Assembly (NCBI GenBank): GCA_963675655.1
Contig: OY776489.1
Coordinates: forward strand, 2,604,001 to 2,668,000
Direction: 5' to 3'
Length of the DNA: 64,000 bases
From: CAXXOK01 sp963675655
GTDB taxonomy: Bacteria; Bacillota; Clostridia; Christensenellales; Aristaeellaceae
Shown one piece after another: positions 1-9,771 of this stretch. The position numbers were made by a program, and so were the translations under genes. Each line of letters begins with the position of its first letter. The stretch's first letter is position 1. The notes under the pieces were generated by a model. It saw only the letters and a program-made list of their open reading frames with translations, ran no database searches and had not been told where the DNA came from.

Positions 1-2
1 CT

Positions 3-581
3 ATTGCACGGATGGTGGCGCAATTAACCAAACTGCCCAGTATTGGGCAAAAAAGCGCGCAACGGCTGGCATACCATATTATCGGTATGCCGCTGGAGGA
101 TGTGCGGGAATTGGCGTCAGCGATTTATCAGGGTCGTAAAGCTATCCGCTATTGCAACGTCTGCGGGAACTACGCAACTGGGGATCTGTGCACGATATGC
201 GCCGATTCGGCCAGAGAAAATGGACAGATTTGTGTGGTGCGCGACCCGCGAGACGTAGCCGCCATTGAGCGGATGCGCGATTTTAACGGCGCGTACCATG
301 TGCTGCACGGTACGCTTTCCCCTATGGAAGGGATCGGGCCGGATGACATTCGTATTCGCGAATTGCTGGCTCGGTTAGCCGACGGTAAGGTGACAGAGGT
401 GATTTTGGCCACGAACCCGGATATAGAGGGAGAAGCGACCGCGAGTTACATTGCGCGGCTAATCAAACCCATGGGGGTCATGGTTACGCGAATCGCCCAT
501 GGTGTTCCGGTGGGCAGCGATTTGGAATATGCGGATGAAATCACGCTGGCAAAAGCCATGGAAGGTCGCCGTCAAATGTAA
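3..581 (+). CDS. recR: Recombination protein RecR (5' end outside window)
   Basis: RecR works with RecF/RecO to load RecA onto SSB-coated gaps during recombinational repair. The frame is open to the window edge, and residues before the first internal ATG (IAR at 3-11) fit the family N-terminus, so the gene is cut by the window and the ATG at 12 is not the real start. Visible are the helix-hairpin-helix segment (KLPSIGQKSAQRLA), a four-cysteine zinc motif (CNVC...CTIC) and a Toprim domain starting at ICVVRDPRD and carrying the GIGPDD segment. About 192 of the usual 198 residues are present. A hairpin with a T-run follows the stop, so transcription probably ends before rmuC. The identification is secure. 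Confidence 0.96.
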   Translation: MARMVAQLTKLPSIGQKSAQRLAYHIIGMPLEDVRELASAIYQGRKAIRYCNVCGNYATGDLCTICADSARENGQICVVRDPRDVAAIERMRDFNGAYHVLHGTLSPMEGIGPDDIRIRELLARLADGKVTEVILATNPDIEGEATASYIARLIKPMGVMVTRIAHGVPVGSDLEYADEITLAKAMEGRRQM

Positions 582-594
582 GCGGCGGCTTTTT
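565..594 (+). terminator. Rho-independent terminator after recR
   Basis: A 7-bp stem, GTCGCCG (565-571) with CGGCGGC (583-589) and one G-U pair, is followed directly by TTTTT. The stem overlaps the recR stop region, which is common for compact terminators. Confidence 0.6.
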
Positions 595-611
595 CAATGG
601 AAGGAGTAAGT

Positions 612-2054
612 ATGTTGAATCTGGAGATATGGCAATGGGCCGCGCTGGGAGCGCTCGGGTTGATGCTCGTGCTGCTGGTGGTGATTCTGGCGATTGTGAG
701 CAGGCGCAACCATATGGAGCAGCGGAAGCTGGCGGAACTTGCCGATGATTTATACGATACGCTCCGTAACCTGCAAGCGGACAACGCACAGCAAAGCCTC
801 GGCCAGCGGGAAGAGCAGCTGAGAATGCTGCAATCCATTGGCGATAGTCTGGCAAGCTTGCTCAACCGGGGCGCAGAACAGCAGGGGCAGCAGTTTTCCC
901 TTTGGCAGCAAAACGCTTATGAACATGACCACGCGATGGATGGCCGACAGGCACGTATGTACCAGATGGTGGAAGAAAGCCTGGGCAAGTTTGAACTGCG
1001 TATGAAAACGGTGGATGGTACGCTGGAACAGCGTTTGCAGCAAAACGAGATGCGGCTGGAGCGGATGCGGGAAACGCTGGAAAAATCGCTGTCGGAGCTG
1101 CGCATGGAAAACACCCGCAAGCTGGATGAGATGCGCAGTGTTGTGGATGAAAAATTGCAGGATACCCTCAATAAGCGCCTTTCGCAAAGCTTTGCGCAGG
1201 TCAGCGAACGGCTGGAGCAGGTATATCGCTCGCTGGGCGAAGTGCATCGGCTGGCGGAAGGCGTAGGCGATTTGAAACGGGTGCTGAGCAATGTGAAAAA
1301 GCGCGGCATCTGGGGCGAAATCCAACTGGGCAGTTTGCTTGCCGAAGCGTTGACGGCTACGCAGTACGCGCAAAACGTGCAGGTTAAGCCGGATGCTGCC
1401 GAGAGGGTGGAGTTTGCGGTTTGCCTGCCCGGAAAAGAAGAAGGTGCACCGATCTATCTGCCCATTGACAGTAAATTTCCACAGGAAGACTATGCACGCC
1501 TGGCGGAAGCCAGCGAACGCGGCGATGCAGCCCAAACCGAGGCGGCGCGCAGGGCACTGGTAAACGCCGTAAAGGTGGAGGCAAAACGGATTGCTGGGAA
1601 ATACATAGAGCCGCCGTACACGACCGATTTTGCCATTATGTTTTTACCGTTGGAAAGCCTGTATGCCGAAGTGGTACGGGATGCTGCGCTGATCGAGCAA
1701 ATCCAACGGGAACAGCGTGTGGTGGTTGCGGGACCGAGTACGCTGTTAGCAATGCTCAACAGCCTGCAAATGGGCTTTCGCACGTTGGCGATTGAGAAGC
1801 GTTCGGCGGAACTATGGAAGCTGCTTGGCGCGGTGCGAACCGATTTTGGTAATTTCTCTCAAGTGCTGCAAAAAACACAGGAGAAGCTGCGGCAGGCCAC
1901 CGATAGCATTGATACGGCCTTTGTGCGTACCCGCAGCATCGAACGCAGGCTGAGAGGCGTAGAAGCACTTGAAAAGGCGGAAGCTGAGCATATCCTTGGT
2001 ACACTGGATGTGGACGGAAACGATGACGATGCTGTGCGGGACGAAGTGGAGTAA
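612..2054 (+). CDS. rmuC: DNA recombination protein RmuC family
   Basis: RmuC proteins are membrane-anchored, coiled-coil proteins with a PD-(D/E)XK-nuclease-like domain that limit inversions and other rearrangements; the exact biochemistry is unsettled. The 480-residue product has one N-terminal membrane helix (about residues 7-31), a long charged coiled coil (about 35-215) and the conserved RmuC domain from about residue 220 (GIWGEIQLGSLL, then IYLPIDSKFPQEDY and the segment ending FAIMFLPLESLYAEV). I chose ATG 612 because AAGGAG lies 6-8 bases before it; the ATG at 597 is upstream of that site. A hairpin lies in the 262-base gap downstream. RmuC family membership is clear, the cellular role less so. 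Confidence 0.93.
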   Translation: MLNLEIWQWAALGALGLMLVLLVVILAIVSRRNHMEQRKLAELADDLYDTLRNLQADNAQQSLGQREEQLRMLQSIGDSLASLLNRGAEQQGQQFSLWQQNAYEHDHAMDGRQARMYQMVEESLGKFELRMKTVDGTLEQRLQQNEMRLERMRETLEKSLSELRMENTRKLDEMRSVVDEKLQDTLNKRLSQSFAQVSERLEQVYRSLGEVHRLAEGVGDLKRVLSNVKKRGIWGEIQLGSLLAEALTATQYAQNVQVKPDAAERVEFAVCLPGKEEGAPIYLPIDSKFPQEDYARLAEASERGDAAQTEAARRALVNAVKVEAKRIAGKYIEPPYTTDFAIMFLPLESLYAEVVRDAALIEQIQREQRVVVAGPSTLLAMLNSLQMGFRTLAIEKRSAELWKLLGAVRTDFGNFSQVLQKTQEKLRQATDSIDTAFVRTRSIERRLRGVEALEKAEAEHILGTLDVDGNDDDAVRDEVE

Positions 2055-2135
2055 GCACAGCCATGCGTTTGTTGCAGTTGTAACAGCATTTTGCTTTAGG
2101 ACACAACAAGCGCGAAAACGCTTATGAAATAAGGC

Positions 2136-2180
2136 ATAGCGGGAAATGGGCCGGTGTGCGACGCACAGGCCGCCCGCTAT
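2136..2180 (+). terminator. Long hairpin, probable terminator after rmuC
   Basis: ATAGCGGG (2136-2143) pairs with CCCGCTAT (2173-2180) around an inner GGCC/GTGTGC stem. TGCTATTTTG follows, so the T-run is weak. The rest of the 2055-2316 gap shows no other gene. Confidence 0.5.
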
Positions 2181-2316
2181 TGCTATTTTGATAAAACAAT
2201 GTTTTAATGATAGGGAATTTGAACCAGAAGCCTGAAACATATGGATTATTCACGATTCATTAGCAATGATTGCGGTGTTAATAACCGGACCGATAGGAAG
2301 AATAGGGGAGTGCCCT

Positions 2317-3210
2317 TTGGAAATACAATGGTATCCTGGCCATATGGCCAAAGCAAAACGGACGCTGATACAGCAATTATCCAAAGTAAATCTGGCGGTG
2401 GAACTGTGTGATGCGCGTTTGCCGCTATCCAGCCGGAACCCCGATTTGGATCGGCTGCTAAACGCGAAGCGCCGTGTTTTACTGCTGTGCAAAGCGGATT
2501 TGGCAGAGCCGCAAGCTACCAACCGCTGGCTTGCGTATTTTGCTTCGCAGGGAATCGACGCAATGGCATATGATACCAGCCCGAAAAAAACCAAGCAAGC
2601 GCGCGCGATGATCGACCGCGCCGCACAGCAGATTATTCAGCGTGGTTTAGACCGTGGCCTGCGTAAAACCATACGAGCGATGGTGGTCGGCGTACCTAAT
2701 GTGGGAAAGAGCACGTTTATTAACCGCCTATACGGAGGTTCCATCGCCAGTGTTGGCGACCGGCCCGGGGTAACACGTTCCAACCAATGGGTAAAGGTTG
2801 GCCCCTATCTGGAAGTGCTGGATACGCCGGGTATGCTATGGCCGAAATTGTCGGACAAGCTGGCTGCGACAAGACTTGCGTATATCGGTACTATCCGGGA
2901 TGCGGTATTCGATCAGCAAGAGTTGTGCATTCGGCTTTTGCAGGATTTGCTTACCGTGCGCAACGAAGAAACTTGCCAACGCTATAAAATAAAAGACCCG
3001 CAGGCGCAGGGCGCCGCGCTGCTTGAAGAAGTGGGGCGTGGCCGGGGCTTTTTGCTAAAGGGCGGCGTAGTGGATACCGACCGTGTTTGCGCTGTGGTGC
3101 TGGATGAATTCCGTGCTGGCAAGGTGGGGCGTATTACGCTGGAATACCCGCCTGCGGCGGAGCAAAGAGACAGCCAGACGCAGGAGGAACGTACCGATGG
3201 CGAAGCCTAA
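2317..3210 (+). CDS. rbgA: Ribosome biogenesis GTPase RbgA (YlqF)
   Basis: RbgA is a circularly permuted GTPase needed for late assembly of the 50S subunit. The permuted motif order is visible: G4-like LLLCKADL near residue 60, then the P-loop GVPNVGKST near 127-135, then DTPG. The N-terminal signature IQWYPGHMAKAKR is the usual start of the family. I place the start at TTG 2317 because AGGGGAG (2304-2310) sits 6 bases upstream and the family alignment begins there; an ATG at 2266 would add 17 unrelated residues. The product is 297 residues. The stop overlaps rnhB by 14 bases, so the two are translationally coupled, as in Bacillus (ylqF-rnhB). Confidence 0.95.
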   Translation: MEIQWYPGHMAKAKRTLIQQLSKVNLAVELCDARLPLSSRNPDLDRLLNAKRRVLLLCKADLAEPQATNRWLAYFASQGIDAMAYDTSPKKTKQARAMIDRAAQQIIQRGLDRGLRKTIRAMVVGVPNVGKSTFINRLYGGSIASVGDRPGVTRSNQWVKVGPYLEVLDTPGMLWPKLSDKLAATRLAYIGTIRDAVFDQQELCIRLLQDLLTVRNEETCQRYKIKDPQAQGAALLEEVGRGRGFLLKGGVVDTDRVCAVVLDEFRAGKVGRITLEYPPAAEQRDSQTQEERTDGEA

Positions 3211-3823
3211 TGCAAAGCGGGTCGCCCGCTTACAGGCGTTGGCTGGGCATGATCAAACATACCCGACCTTTGGCGTATCGCTTGCCGGTATGGACGAGGC
3301 AGGCCGCGGGCCGTTGCTTGGCCCGGCGGTAGCCGCGTGTGTGATTATGCCGCCGAACCCGCTGCTGCCATGGGTAGATGACAGTAAAAAGCTATCCGAA
3401 AAACGGCGGGAAGAAGTTTACGACCAGATATTGGCTTGTGCGCTGTATGTAGGCGTGGGCGAATCCAGTGCGCAGGAAATTGACGATATCAATATTTTAC
3501 AGGCAACCAAGCTGGCGATGCGGCGCGCTGCCAAGGCCGCACCCGCTACGCTTTGCCTGGTGGATGCGGTAACCGGGCTTACACTGCCGTTTCCGACAGA
3601 GGCGATTGTGCATGGGGATGCGGTTAGCTATTCCATTGCTGCAGCTAGCATTGTGGCGAAAGTGACGCGGGACCGTCAATTGGCCGAAATGGCGCAACTA
3701 TACCCCGTATACGGACTGGAGCGTAACAAGGGGTATGGTACCGCAGAGCATATACAGGCGATCAAACAATTTGGCGCATGCCCGCAGCATCGCCGTTCCT
3801 TTATCGGCAAATGGATTGATTAG
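3197..3823 (+). CDS. rnhB: Ribonuclease HII
   Basis: RNase HII removes ribonucleotides and RNA primers embedded in DNA. Catalytic motif GMDEAGRGPLLGP lies at residues 31-43 (Asp33, Glu34), followed by DDSKKLSEKRRE and LVDAV with further metal-binding acids, and the C-terminal HRRSF motif. ATG 3197 is chosen because AGGAGG (3182-3187) precedes it by 9 bases; it lies inside the end of rbgA. The 208-residue length is normal. It is followed after 13 bases by the giant GT-C gene, so all three may share a transcript. Confidence 0.96.
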   Translation: MAKPNAKRVARLQALAGHDQTYPTFGVSLAGMDEAGRGPLLGPAVAACVIMPPNPLLPWVDDSKKLSEKRREEVYDQILACALYVGVGESSAQEIDDINILQATKLAMRRAAKAAPATLCLVDAVTGLTLPFPTEAIVHGDAVSYSIAAASIVAKVTRDRQLAEMAQLYPVYGLERNKGYGTAEHIQAIKQFGACPQHRRSFIGKWID

Positions 3824-3836
3824 ACGGGTGGGGTGG

Positions 3837-6800
3837 ATGATGAAAAAGCTGATTTGTGCTTTAATGATCATGGTTTCGTTGCTTGGCGTCAGTTATGGCG
3901 GCGCGCTGGCAGATGGCGATAACCTGTTAAAGAACGGCGGTTTTGAAAGCATCAACGCTTCCGGTGAACCGCGGGACTGGTATACTAGCGCTTACCGTAC
4001 GCAAGAGGGGTATACCCGTTTTGAAATTACCGATGAACAGGTGCATTCCGGTTCATACAGCGCAAAAATTACGAATGCCAACACGAATGACGCACGTTAT
4101 GTGTGCTCCGTAGCCGTACAGCCCGAAACATATTATCGTGTTTCGGGCTATATCCTTGTGGAGACTATGGAAGACGAAGGCAATGGGGCAAACTTCGCCA
4201 TTGAGGATGTGTACGCTTTTTCCCAGCGTGTCTACGATACGGATGGACAATGGCAATATGTAGAGTGGTATGGTGTTACCAAGGAAGGGCAAACAGAAAT
4301 CGATCTGGATGTGCGCATCGGCGGTTACGGCGCGGAAAGTCAAGGCATTGCCTACTTTGACGATATTTCGGTTGAACAGGTGGATTCTGTGCCGGATGGC
4401 ATAACAGTGAGCCCGCTGTATTCGGTGGAGTATACCAACGCTGCTGCAACGACGCAGAAAAGCGATACCCCGCAAAAAAGCACGCTGTTGTTTGTACTAC
4501 TGGCGATGGCATTTGCTCTGCTGGCAACCGTTATGGGGCGGTATCTGCTTAACGGTCAACCCGGCATAACACCGAAAAACAACTGGACGATTCTGATTTA
4601 TTTCGTGCTGCTGATTCTGGCGTTTGCCGCGCGGATTGTTCTGGGGGCAAACGTACAGGGCTATCAGGTGGATATGAACTGTTTCTCTGCGTGGAGTATA
4701 CGCATGGCGGATGTAGGGCCGACCGGGTTTTATGCTGCGGACTATTTTTGTGATTATCCGCCGGGATACATGCTGCTGCTGTGGCCCGTCGGGTGGGTGA
4801 TTCATGCCATAGGTTTTGCGAGTTCACCGGGTATCCGGCTTATTGTAAAGGCGATTCCCATCCTTTGTGATATGGTTGCGGCCATAGTGCTGTTTGTATA
4901 TGCCAAAAAACGGATTCCGCTGAAAGCGGCGGTGTTTGTATCCCTGCTGTTTGCGCTCAATCCCGCTGCATTGGTGAACGGTGCGGCGTGGGGGCAGGTG
5001 GATACGGTGCTGGGTCTGCTTTTGCTGTTTACTACGATGACGGCGATGGAGCGGGATTGGCGCGCAGCGCTTCCGCTTTTTGTTGTAGCGGCACTGATGA
5101 AGCCGCAGGCGCTGCTGTTTGCGCCTGTTGGCGGTATATGGTTGATTTTATCGCTCTACCGCGCAACAAAGGAAGAACGTAAACAACAGTGGAAGCATAT
5201 TGGGCTGGGCACGGCGATTGCGGCAGGCTGTGCTGTGGCTGTGATTGTACCTTTTTCCATCGGGCAGGATGATCCATGGTGGCTGGTTCACTTATACAGT
5301 GATACGCTTTCTTCCTATAACTATGCTACGTTGAACACAGCAAACTTGATGTATTTGCTCGGGGGTAACTGGTCGAAACTTTCAACGGGAACCGGGGATA
5401 CCATTGCCGCATTTTTTGCGAACCTGCTGAATGGGAACTGGTCGCAGCTTTCGACGGAGGATGGCAGCACTGTTACTACCCTGTCTTCTATGATTCCGGC
5501 CGTGACCGGCGCGCTGCTGCTGGGTGCGGGCATCGCTACACAGCGCTTGTATGAAGGGCTAGGTACGCTGAAAACTCACCTTTTGGAAATGAAGGCCAGC
5601 TTGCGCGAGCGTAAGGGCTTTGGGGATACCGGGCGCAAAGTTATGCTGTCGCTTTTGCTGCTGCTGTTCGGTTTCATCTTCGTTATATCGGCATTCTTCC
5701 GCTATACATTCTTAACATACGGTACGACGATGATGGTATTGGTGTACTTATTTGCGTTTATCTTCCTGATTACGCAAAAAAAAGCGGATGCGCTCCCGTT
5801 TGCGATGGCGCTGATGCTGATCGGTATTTACGTTTTAGGTTTGAAGGTGCATGAGCGCTACTTGTTTACGGCGCTGATGCTGTTACCGCTTGCCTATGTG
5901 CATACACGGGACAAACGACTGCTATGGCTGTGTGTGGGACTATCGGTAACGACGTTTATCAATACCGCTATTGTACTGGATAATTCCATTCTGTATGGGT
6001 CGTCCATGGGGCACTTAAATCAAGATACCTACGCTCTTAACATGACGCTGGGCATCATTAACGTATTGCTTTGCCTCTATGCAGGGGTAATCGCTTATAC
6101 GGGGCTTGCCCCCCAACTGGAGACTGTGAAGGAGAAGGCATCCACCTACGCCCGAACAAACGCATGCTACCGGAACGATTTACTTGCTCCGCGGGATGCA
6201 CGCCTGCGCCTGGGTAAACGGGATTGGATCATCATGTGCATTACAGTTGTTGTATACAGCTTTATTACGTTTACCAATTTAGGCAGCATAAAAGCGCCGC
6301 AAACGGCATGGGTCGCCACAAGCGCGACCGAGCAGGTGGTTTTTAAGCTGGATGAGCAGCAGACGTTTAAACTGCTGTACTATGCGGGTGTCAGCTATAA
6401 TAATTTTTCCGTATCCGTAAGTGACGATGGGGAAAACTGGTCGGACGCCTATCCCTGCGAAATGCGGGAGGGGCTTTGCTACCGTTGGAATTATGCCATA
6501 ACCAGCAAAACTGACAACGGCGGTAACGTTACGTTTAACAATACGGATGAAGACAATATACTCTGGCTTACCGGCAAGTATCTTCGTGTCAACGCGGAAA
6601 CGGCGGGGCTTAACCTTTGGGAAATCATTCTGCGGGATCAGGCGGGCGAACAACTGCCGCTGACGCTGGTATCCCACACTGGTGCGAAGGACGTGCTCAG
6701 CGCCGAAAGACCCCCGGAAAACTTGATTGACGAGCAGGATACGCTGGAAGGGGAGCCGGGCTGGTTTAACGGAACCTACTTTGACGAGATATACCATGCC

Positions 6801-8120
6801 CGTACAGCCTATGAGCATTTGCACGGCATAGCACCCTACGAAACGACACATCCTCCGCTTGGGAAGCTTATGATGGCGGTTGGTATTGCCATCTTTGGCA
6901 TGACGCCGTTTGGTTGGCGCTTTGCGGGTGCGTTGATCGGCGTACTGATGCTGCCGTCGTTGTACTTATTAGCCAAACAATTAACCAAGCGGCGTGATAT
7001 GGCTGCGTTTGCCATGCTGCTTTTTACCTTTGACTTAATGCACTTTACGCAAACGCGCATTGCGACAATTGATAGTTTTCCGGTGTTCTTTATCATCCTA
7101 TCCGTGTTATGCATGATCCGCTACCTGCAAACGGATGTGTTTGCCGTACCGGGAACCATAACCATGGAGAGTAAACCGCGTGTGTTGACCAAGACGTATC
7201 TTCGTACGCTGATACCGCTGGGGTTAAGCGGTCTGTTTATGGGCCTTTCCATCGCCAGTAAGTGGATCGGGCTGTACTCTGCTGTTGGCTTGGCGGTACT
7301 GTTCTTCATCGGCGCATATCGGCAGGCACGCACCGGCTTTGTTGCCTATGACGTGGATATCAACAGCGGAGAGCTGTCCGAGCTGCAAAAACTGCGTGTA
7401 CGATGGGCGAGGGATATTACACTCCGCCGTATTTTGGTAACCTGTGCGTTATGCCTGTTGTTCTTCATTGCGGTTCCGGCGGTCATTTATTACCTCAGCT
7501 ATATCCCATACCTGTCGCCGACAGGCCCGGTAACGGTAAAGCGGATCATCAGCGCGCAAATCGGCATGTACAATTACCACTCCACGCCCGGATTAGGCAT
7601 GGATCATCCCTTCTATTCTCCGTGGTGGCAGTGGCCATTGATTTTGAAACCCATGTGGTTTGCACAGGACAAGTTTGAACCTGCAGGCTGGGCCAGCACG
7701 ATTATGTGCATGGGCAATCCCCTGATTTTCTATGTGGGCGCGCTGTGCATGGTAATCGTTTTTGGCCTGTTGGTGCAAAAATATGTTTCCTTCCGGGATG
7801 GTTTGCGGATTAAGCAGGGGGACGGTAACCTGCACCTTGTAGTGCTTACCGTCGGCTTTCTGGCGCAGTATCTGCCGTGGGTACTGGTGCCACGTTCCAT
7901 GTATATTTATCATTATTTCGCCAGCGTTCCCTTTATTATACTAGCGACGATGACGGTGTTCGGTCTGTTGCCGGATAACCGCTGGCGCAGACGTGCGATG
8001 ATTGCTTACGTTATATTGGCTGCGGGTTTCTTTGTAATGTTTTTCCCGTACGCCTCAGGACTGATGACGCCAACCTGGTATATGGATTGGTTAAAATGGT
8101 TCCCGAAGCTCTACTATTGA
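3837..8120 (+). CDS. Giant membrane protein: two fused GT-C glycosyltransferase units, PMT-like C-terminal half
   Basis: This 1427-residue protein starts with a signal-like helix (about 4-24) and an extracytoplasmic domain beginning NLLKNGGFE, typical of carbohydrate-binding-like modules. A first multi-spanning unit (about 215-700) has an acidic loop YQVDMNCFSAW near residue 277, the usual position of the catalytic Asp of polyprenyl-phosphate-sugar GT-C enzymes. A soluble beta-rich insert (about 820-960) precedes a second unit with FDEIYHARTAYEH near 981 and ETTHPPLGK, the signature of dolichyl/polyprenyl-phosphate-mannose protein mannosyltransferases (PMT, GT39), ending with PMT-type C-terminal helices. 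Likely role: transfer of sugars from a lipid carrier to proteins or polymers outside the membrane; the acceptor is unknown. Start is ATG 3837 or 3840, with only a weak G-rich ribosome site. Two GT-C units in one chain is unusual. Confidence 0.82.
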   Translation: MMKKLICALMIMVSLLGVSYGGALADGDNLLKNGGFESINASGEPRDWYTSAYRTQEGYTRFEITDEQVHSGSYSAKITNANTNDARYVCSVAVQPETYYRVSGYILVETMEDEGNGANFAIEDVYAFSQRVYDTDGQWQYVEWYGVTKEGQTEIDLDVRIGGYGAESQGIAYFDDISVEQVDSVPDGITVSPLYSVEYTNAAATTQKSDTPQKSTLLFVLLAMAFALLATVMGRYLLNGQPGITPKNNWTILIYFVLLILAFAARIVLGANVQGYQVDMNCFSAWSIRMADVGPTGFYAADYFCDYPPGYMLLLWPVGWVIHAIGFASSPGIRLIVKAIPILCDMVAAIVLFVYAKKRIPLKAAVFVSLLFALNPAALVNGAAWGQVDTVLGLLLLFTTMTAMERDWRAALPLFVVAALMKPQALLFAPVGGIWLILSLYRATKEERKQQWKHIGLGTAIAAGCAVAVIVPFSIGQDDPWWLVHLYSDTLSSYNYATLNTANLMYLLGGNWSKLSTGTGDTIAAFFANLLNGNWSQLSTEDGSTVTTLSSMIPAVTGALLLGAGIATQRLYEGLGTLKTHLLEMKASLRERKGFGDTGRKVMLSLLLLLFGFIFVISAFFRYTFLTYGTTMMVLVYLFAFIFLITQKKADALPFAMALMLIGIYVLGLKVHERYLFTALMLLPLAYVHTRDKRLLWLCVGLSVTTFINTAIVLDNSILYGSSMGHLNQDTYALNMTLGIINVLLCLYAGVIAYTGLAPQLETVKEKASTYARTNACYRNDLLAPRDARLRLGKRDWIIMCITVVVYSFITFTNLGSIKAPQTAWVATSATEQVVFKLDEQQTFKLLYYAGVSYNNFSVSVSDDGENWSDAYPCEMREGLCYRWNYAITSKTDNGGNVTFNNTDEDNILWLTGKYLRVNAETAGLNLWEIILRDQAGEQLPLTLVSHTGAKDVLSAERPPENLIDEQDTLEGEPGWFNGTYFDEIYHARTAYEHLHGIAPYETTHPPLGKLMMAVGIAIFGMTPFGWRFAGALIGVLMLPSLYLLAKQLTKRRDMAAFAMLLFTFDLMHFTQTRIATIDSFPVFFIILSVLCMIRYLQTDVFAVPGTITMESKPRVLTKTYLRTLIPLGLSGLFMGLSIASKWIGLYSAVGLAVLFFIGAYRQARTGFVAYDVDINSGELSELQKLRVRWARDITLRRILVTCALCLLFFIAVPAVIYYLSYIPYLSPTGPVTVKRIISAQIGMYNYHSTPGLGMDHPFYSPWWQWPLILKPMWFAQDKFEPAGWASTIMCMGNPLIFYVGALCMVIVFGLLVQKYVSFRDGLRIKQGDGNLHLVVLTVGFLAQYLPWVLVPRSMYIYHYFASVPFIILATMTVFGLLPDNRWRRRAMIAYVILAAGFFVMFFPYASGLMTPTWYMDWLKWFPKLYY

Positions 8121-8236
8121 CATTTTCTTATCGTTTTTGGTACGCTATCAGCTGTACGTGTCTCAAAGAAGCGGCATAAGCGTATAACACGAGCAGATTT
8201 TGCGCTTTTTTGGCGCTGAAAACGGGGGGTTTTTCT

Positions 8237-9769
8237 TTGTTGGCAAAAGTGGTATCCGGCGGGCTGGAAGGCGTGAACGGCTTTCTGGTCGATGTGGAAG
8301 CCTGCATCAGCAACGGGCTGATTGGCTTTGATATTGTCGGTTTACCCAGCGTTGCCGTAAAAGAGAGCCGTGATCGTATTCGTGCAGCGTCGATCAACAG
8401 CGGTTATCCTTGGCCGATGAAAAAACTAACGGTTAACTTGGCTCCGGCTGATGTGCGCAAAGAAGGCACCAGTCTGGAACTTGCTATCGCTGTTTCCCTT
8501 TTGGCGGCGCAAAAACCAGAGAATTTTCATGGCTTACAGGAAACGCTGCTGCTTGGGGAGCTGACGCTTCATGGCGAATTGATGCCGATTCGCGGCGTGC
8601 TTTCTATGGTGTTGGCTGCGCGCGCTGCTGGTATGCGCAGTGTGGTGCTGCCTGCCGGAAACGCCCATGAGGTGGAATGCCTGGGCGATATTACCGTATT
8701 CCCGGCAAGCACGCTAACCGAGGCGATCCATCATTTGACAGGGCAGGAACCCATCGCCCCGCAAGCGCAAATTTCGTATGAACAGCTCACCAGTATGAAT
8801 ACGCTGGAAAATGATTTAAAGTATGTTAAGGGGCAGAAAATTGCACGGAAAGCGCTGGAAGTAGCGGCGGCCGGCGGGCATAATCTGTTAATGGTCGGTG
8901 TTCCGGGCAGCGGTAAAACCATGCTGGCTCGTTGTCTACCGGGTATATTACCGCCTCTTTCGTATGAAGAAGCATTGGAAACCACCTGTATTCACTCGGC
9001 TGCGGGCGAGCTGGAGAAGGACGCAGGATTGATGACGCAGCGTCCCTATCGCGCGCCGCACCATAACGCATCGCTACCAGCTGTTATCGGCGGCGGCACC
9101 AAAGCGCGCCCAGGTGAGGTATCGCTGGCACACAACGGCGTGTTGTTTCTGGATGAACTGCCTCAATATAACCGCCAAACACTAGAGGCGCTCAGACAGC
9201 CGCTTGAGGATGGGTACGTGAATATTACCCGCATCAGCGGACAGGCGCGTTACCAAAGCCGCTGTATGTTGGTAGCAGGCATGAACCCTTGCCCCTGTGG
9301 CAACCATGGCAGTAAAACCCGTCCCTGCCGCTGCAAACCGTACGAAATTCAACGGTACTTAAGCCGTATCAGCGGCCCAATGCTGGATCGCATTGATATA
9401 CAGGTTGAAATGGATGCCGTTTCCATTGATGAGATTGAACAAAACGAGCCGCAGGAGAACAGCGAAACAGTGCGGCGCCGGGTACAAGCCGCGCGGGAGC
9501 GCCAGTTGAAACGGTACCGGAAAGACGCGTTTTTCTGCAACGCGAATTTACCCCAGCAGGGTGTGGAAAAATATTGCGTTATGTCTCCCGATGCCGCGGC
9601 GCTGTTGCACCGTGCTGTTACGCAGTTTGGCATCAGCATGCGCGCATACGGTCGCATCCGCAAGGTGGCGCGCACGGTTGCCGACTTGGCTGGACATGAC
9701 GAATTGCAACTGCCGGACGTTGCGTTAGCGATACAGCTGCGCAATCTGGACGGGCAGTATTGGAGGTAG
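8237..9769 (+). CDS. comM: YifB/ComM family Mg-chelatase-like AAA+ ATPase
   Basis: Members of this family are hexameric AAA+ helicases; ComM drives branch migration during integration of transformed DNA. The 510-residue product has the N-terminal ChlI-like domain (ISNGLIGFDIVGLP, KESRDRIRAA), Walker A GVPGSGKT near residue 221, Walker B LFLDELPQYNR and a C-terminal Mg-chelatase domain with a CPCG...RPCRC cysteine cluster. I choose TTG 8237 (or the adjacent TTG 8240), 7-10 bases after GGGGGG (8224-8229), because family members begin with LAKV; a TTG at 8210 would add nine residues. It is followed 2 bases later by dprA, another DNA-uptake gene, supporting a shared function. Confidence 0.93.
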   Translation: MLAKVVSGGLEGVNGFLVDVEACISNGLIGFDIVGLPSVAVKESRDRIRAASINSGYPWPMKKLTVNLAPADVRKEGTSLELAIAVSLLAAQKPENFHGLQETLLLGELTLHGELMPIRGVLSMVLAARAAGMRSVVLPAGNAHEVECLGDITVFPASTLTEAIHHLTGQEPIAPQAQISYEQLTSMNTLENDLKYVKGQKIARKALEVAAAGGHNLLMVGVPGSGKTMLARCLPGILPPLSYEEALETTCIHSAAGELEKDAGLMTQRPYRAPHHNASLPAVIGGGTKARPGEVSLAHNGVLFLDELPQYNRQTLEALRQPLEDGYVNITRISGQARYQSRCMLVAGMNPCPCGNHGSKTRPCRCKPYEIQRYLSRISGPMLDRIDIQVEMDAVSIDEIEQNEPQENSETVRRRVQAARERQLKRYRKDAFFCNANLPQQGVEKYCVMSPDAAALLHRAVTQFGISMRAYGRIRKVARTVADLAGHDELQLPDVALAIQLRNLDGQYWR

Positions 9770-9771
9770 CA

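Noticed and set aside
750..1535. 261-codon minus-strand frame
   Set aside because: It is antisense to rmuC and reflects codon bias of the coiled-coil region.
6279..6851. 190-codon minus-strand frame inside the giant GT-C gene
   Set aside because: Antisense shadow; no start site or homology.
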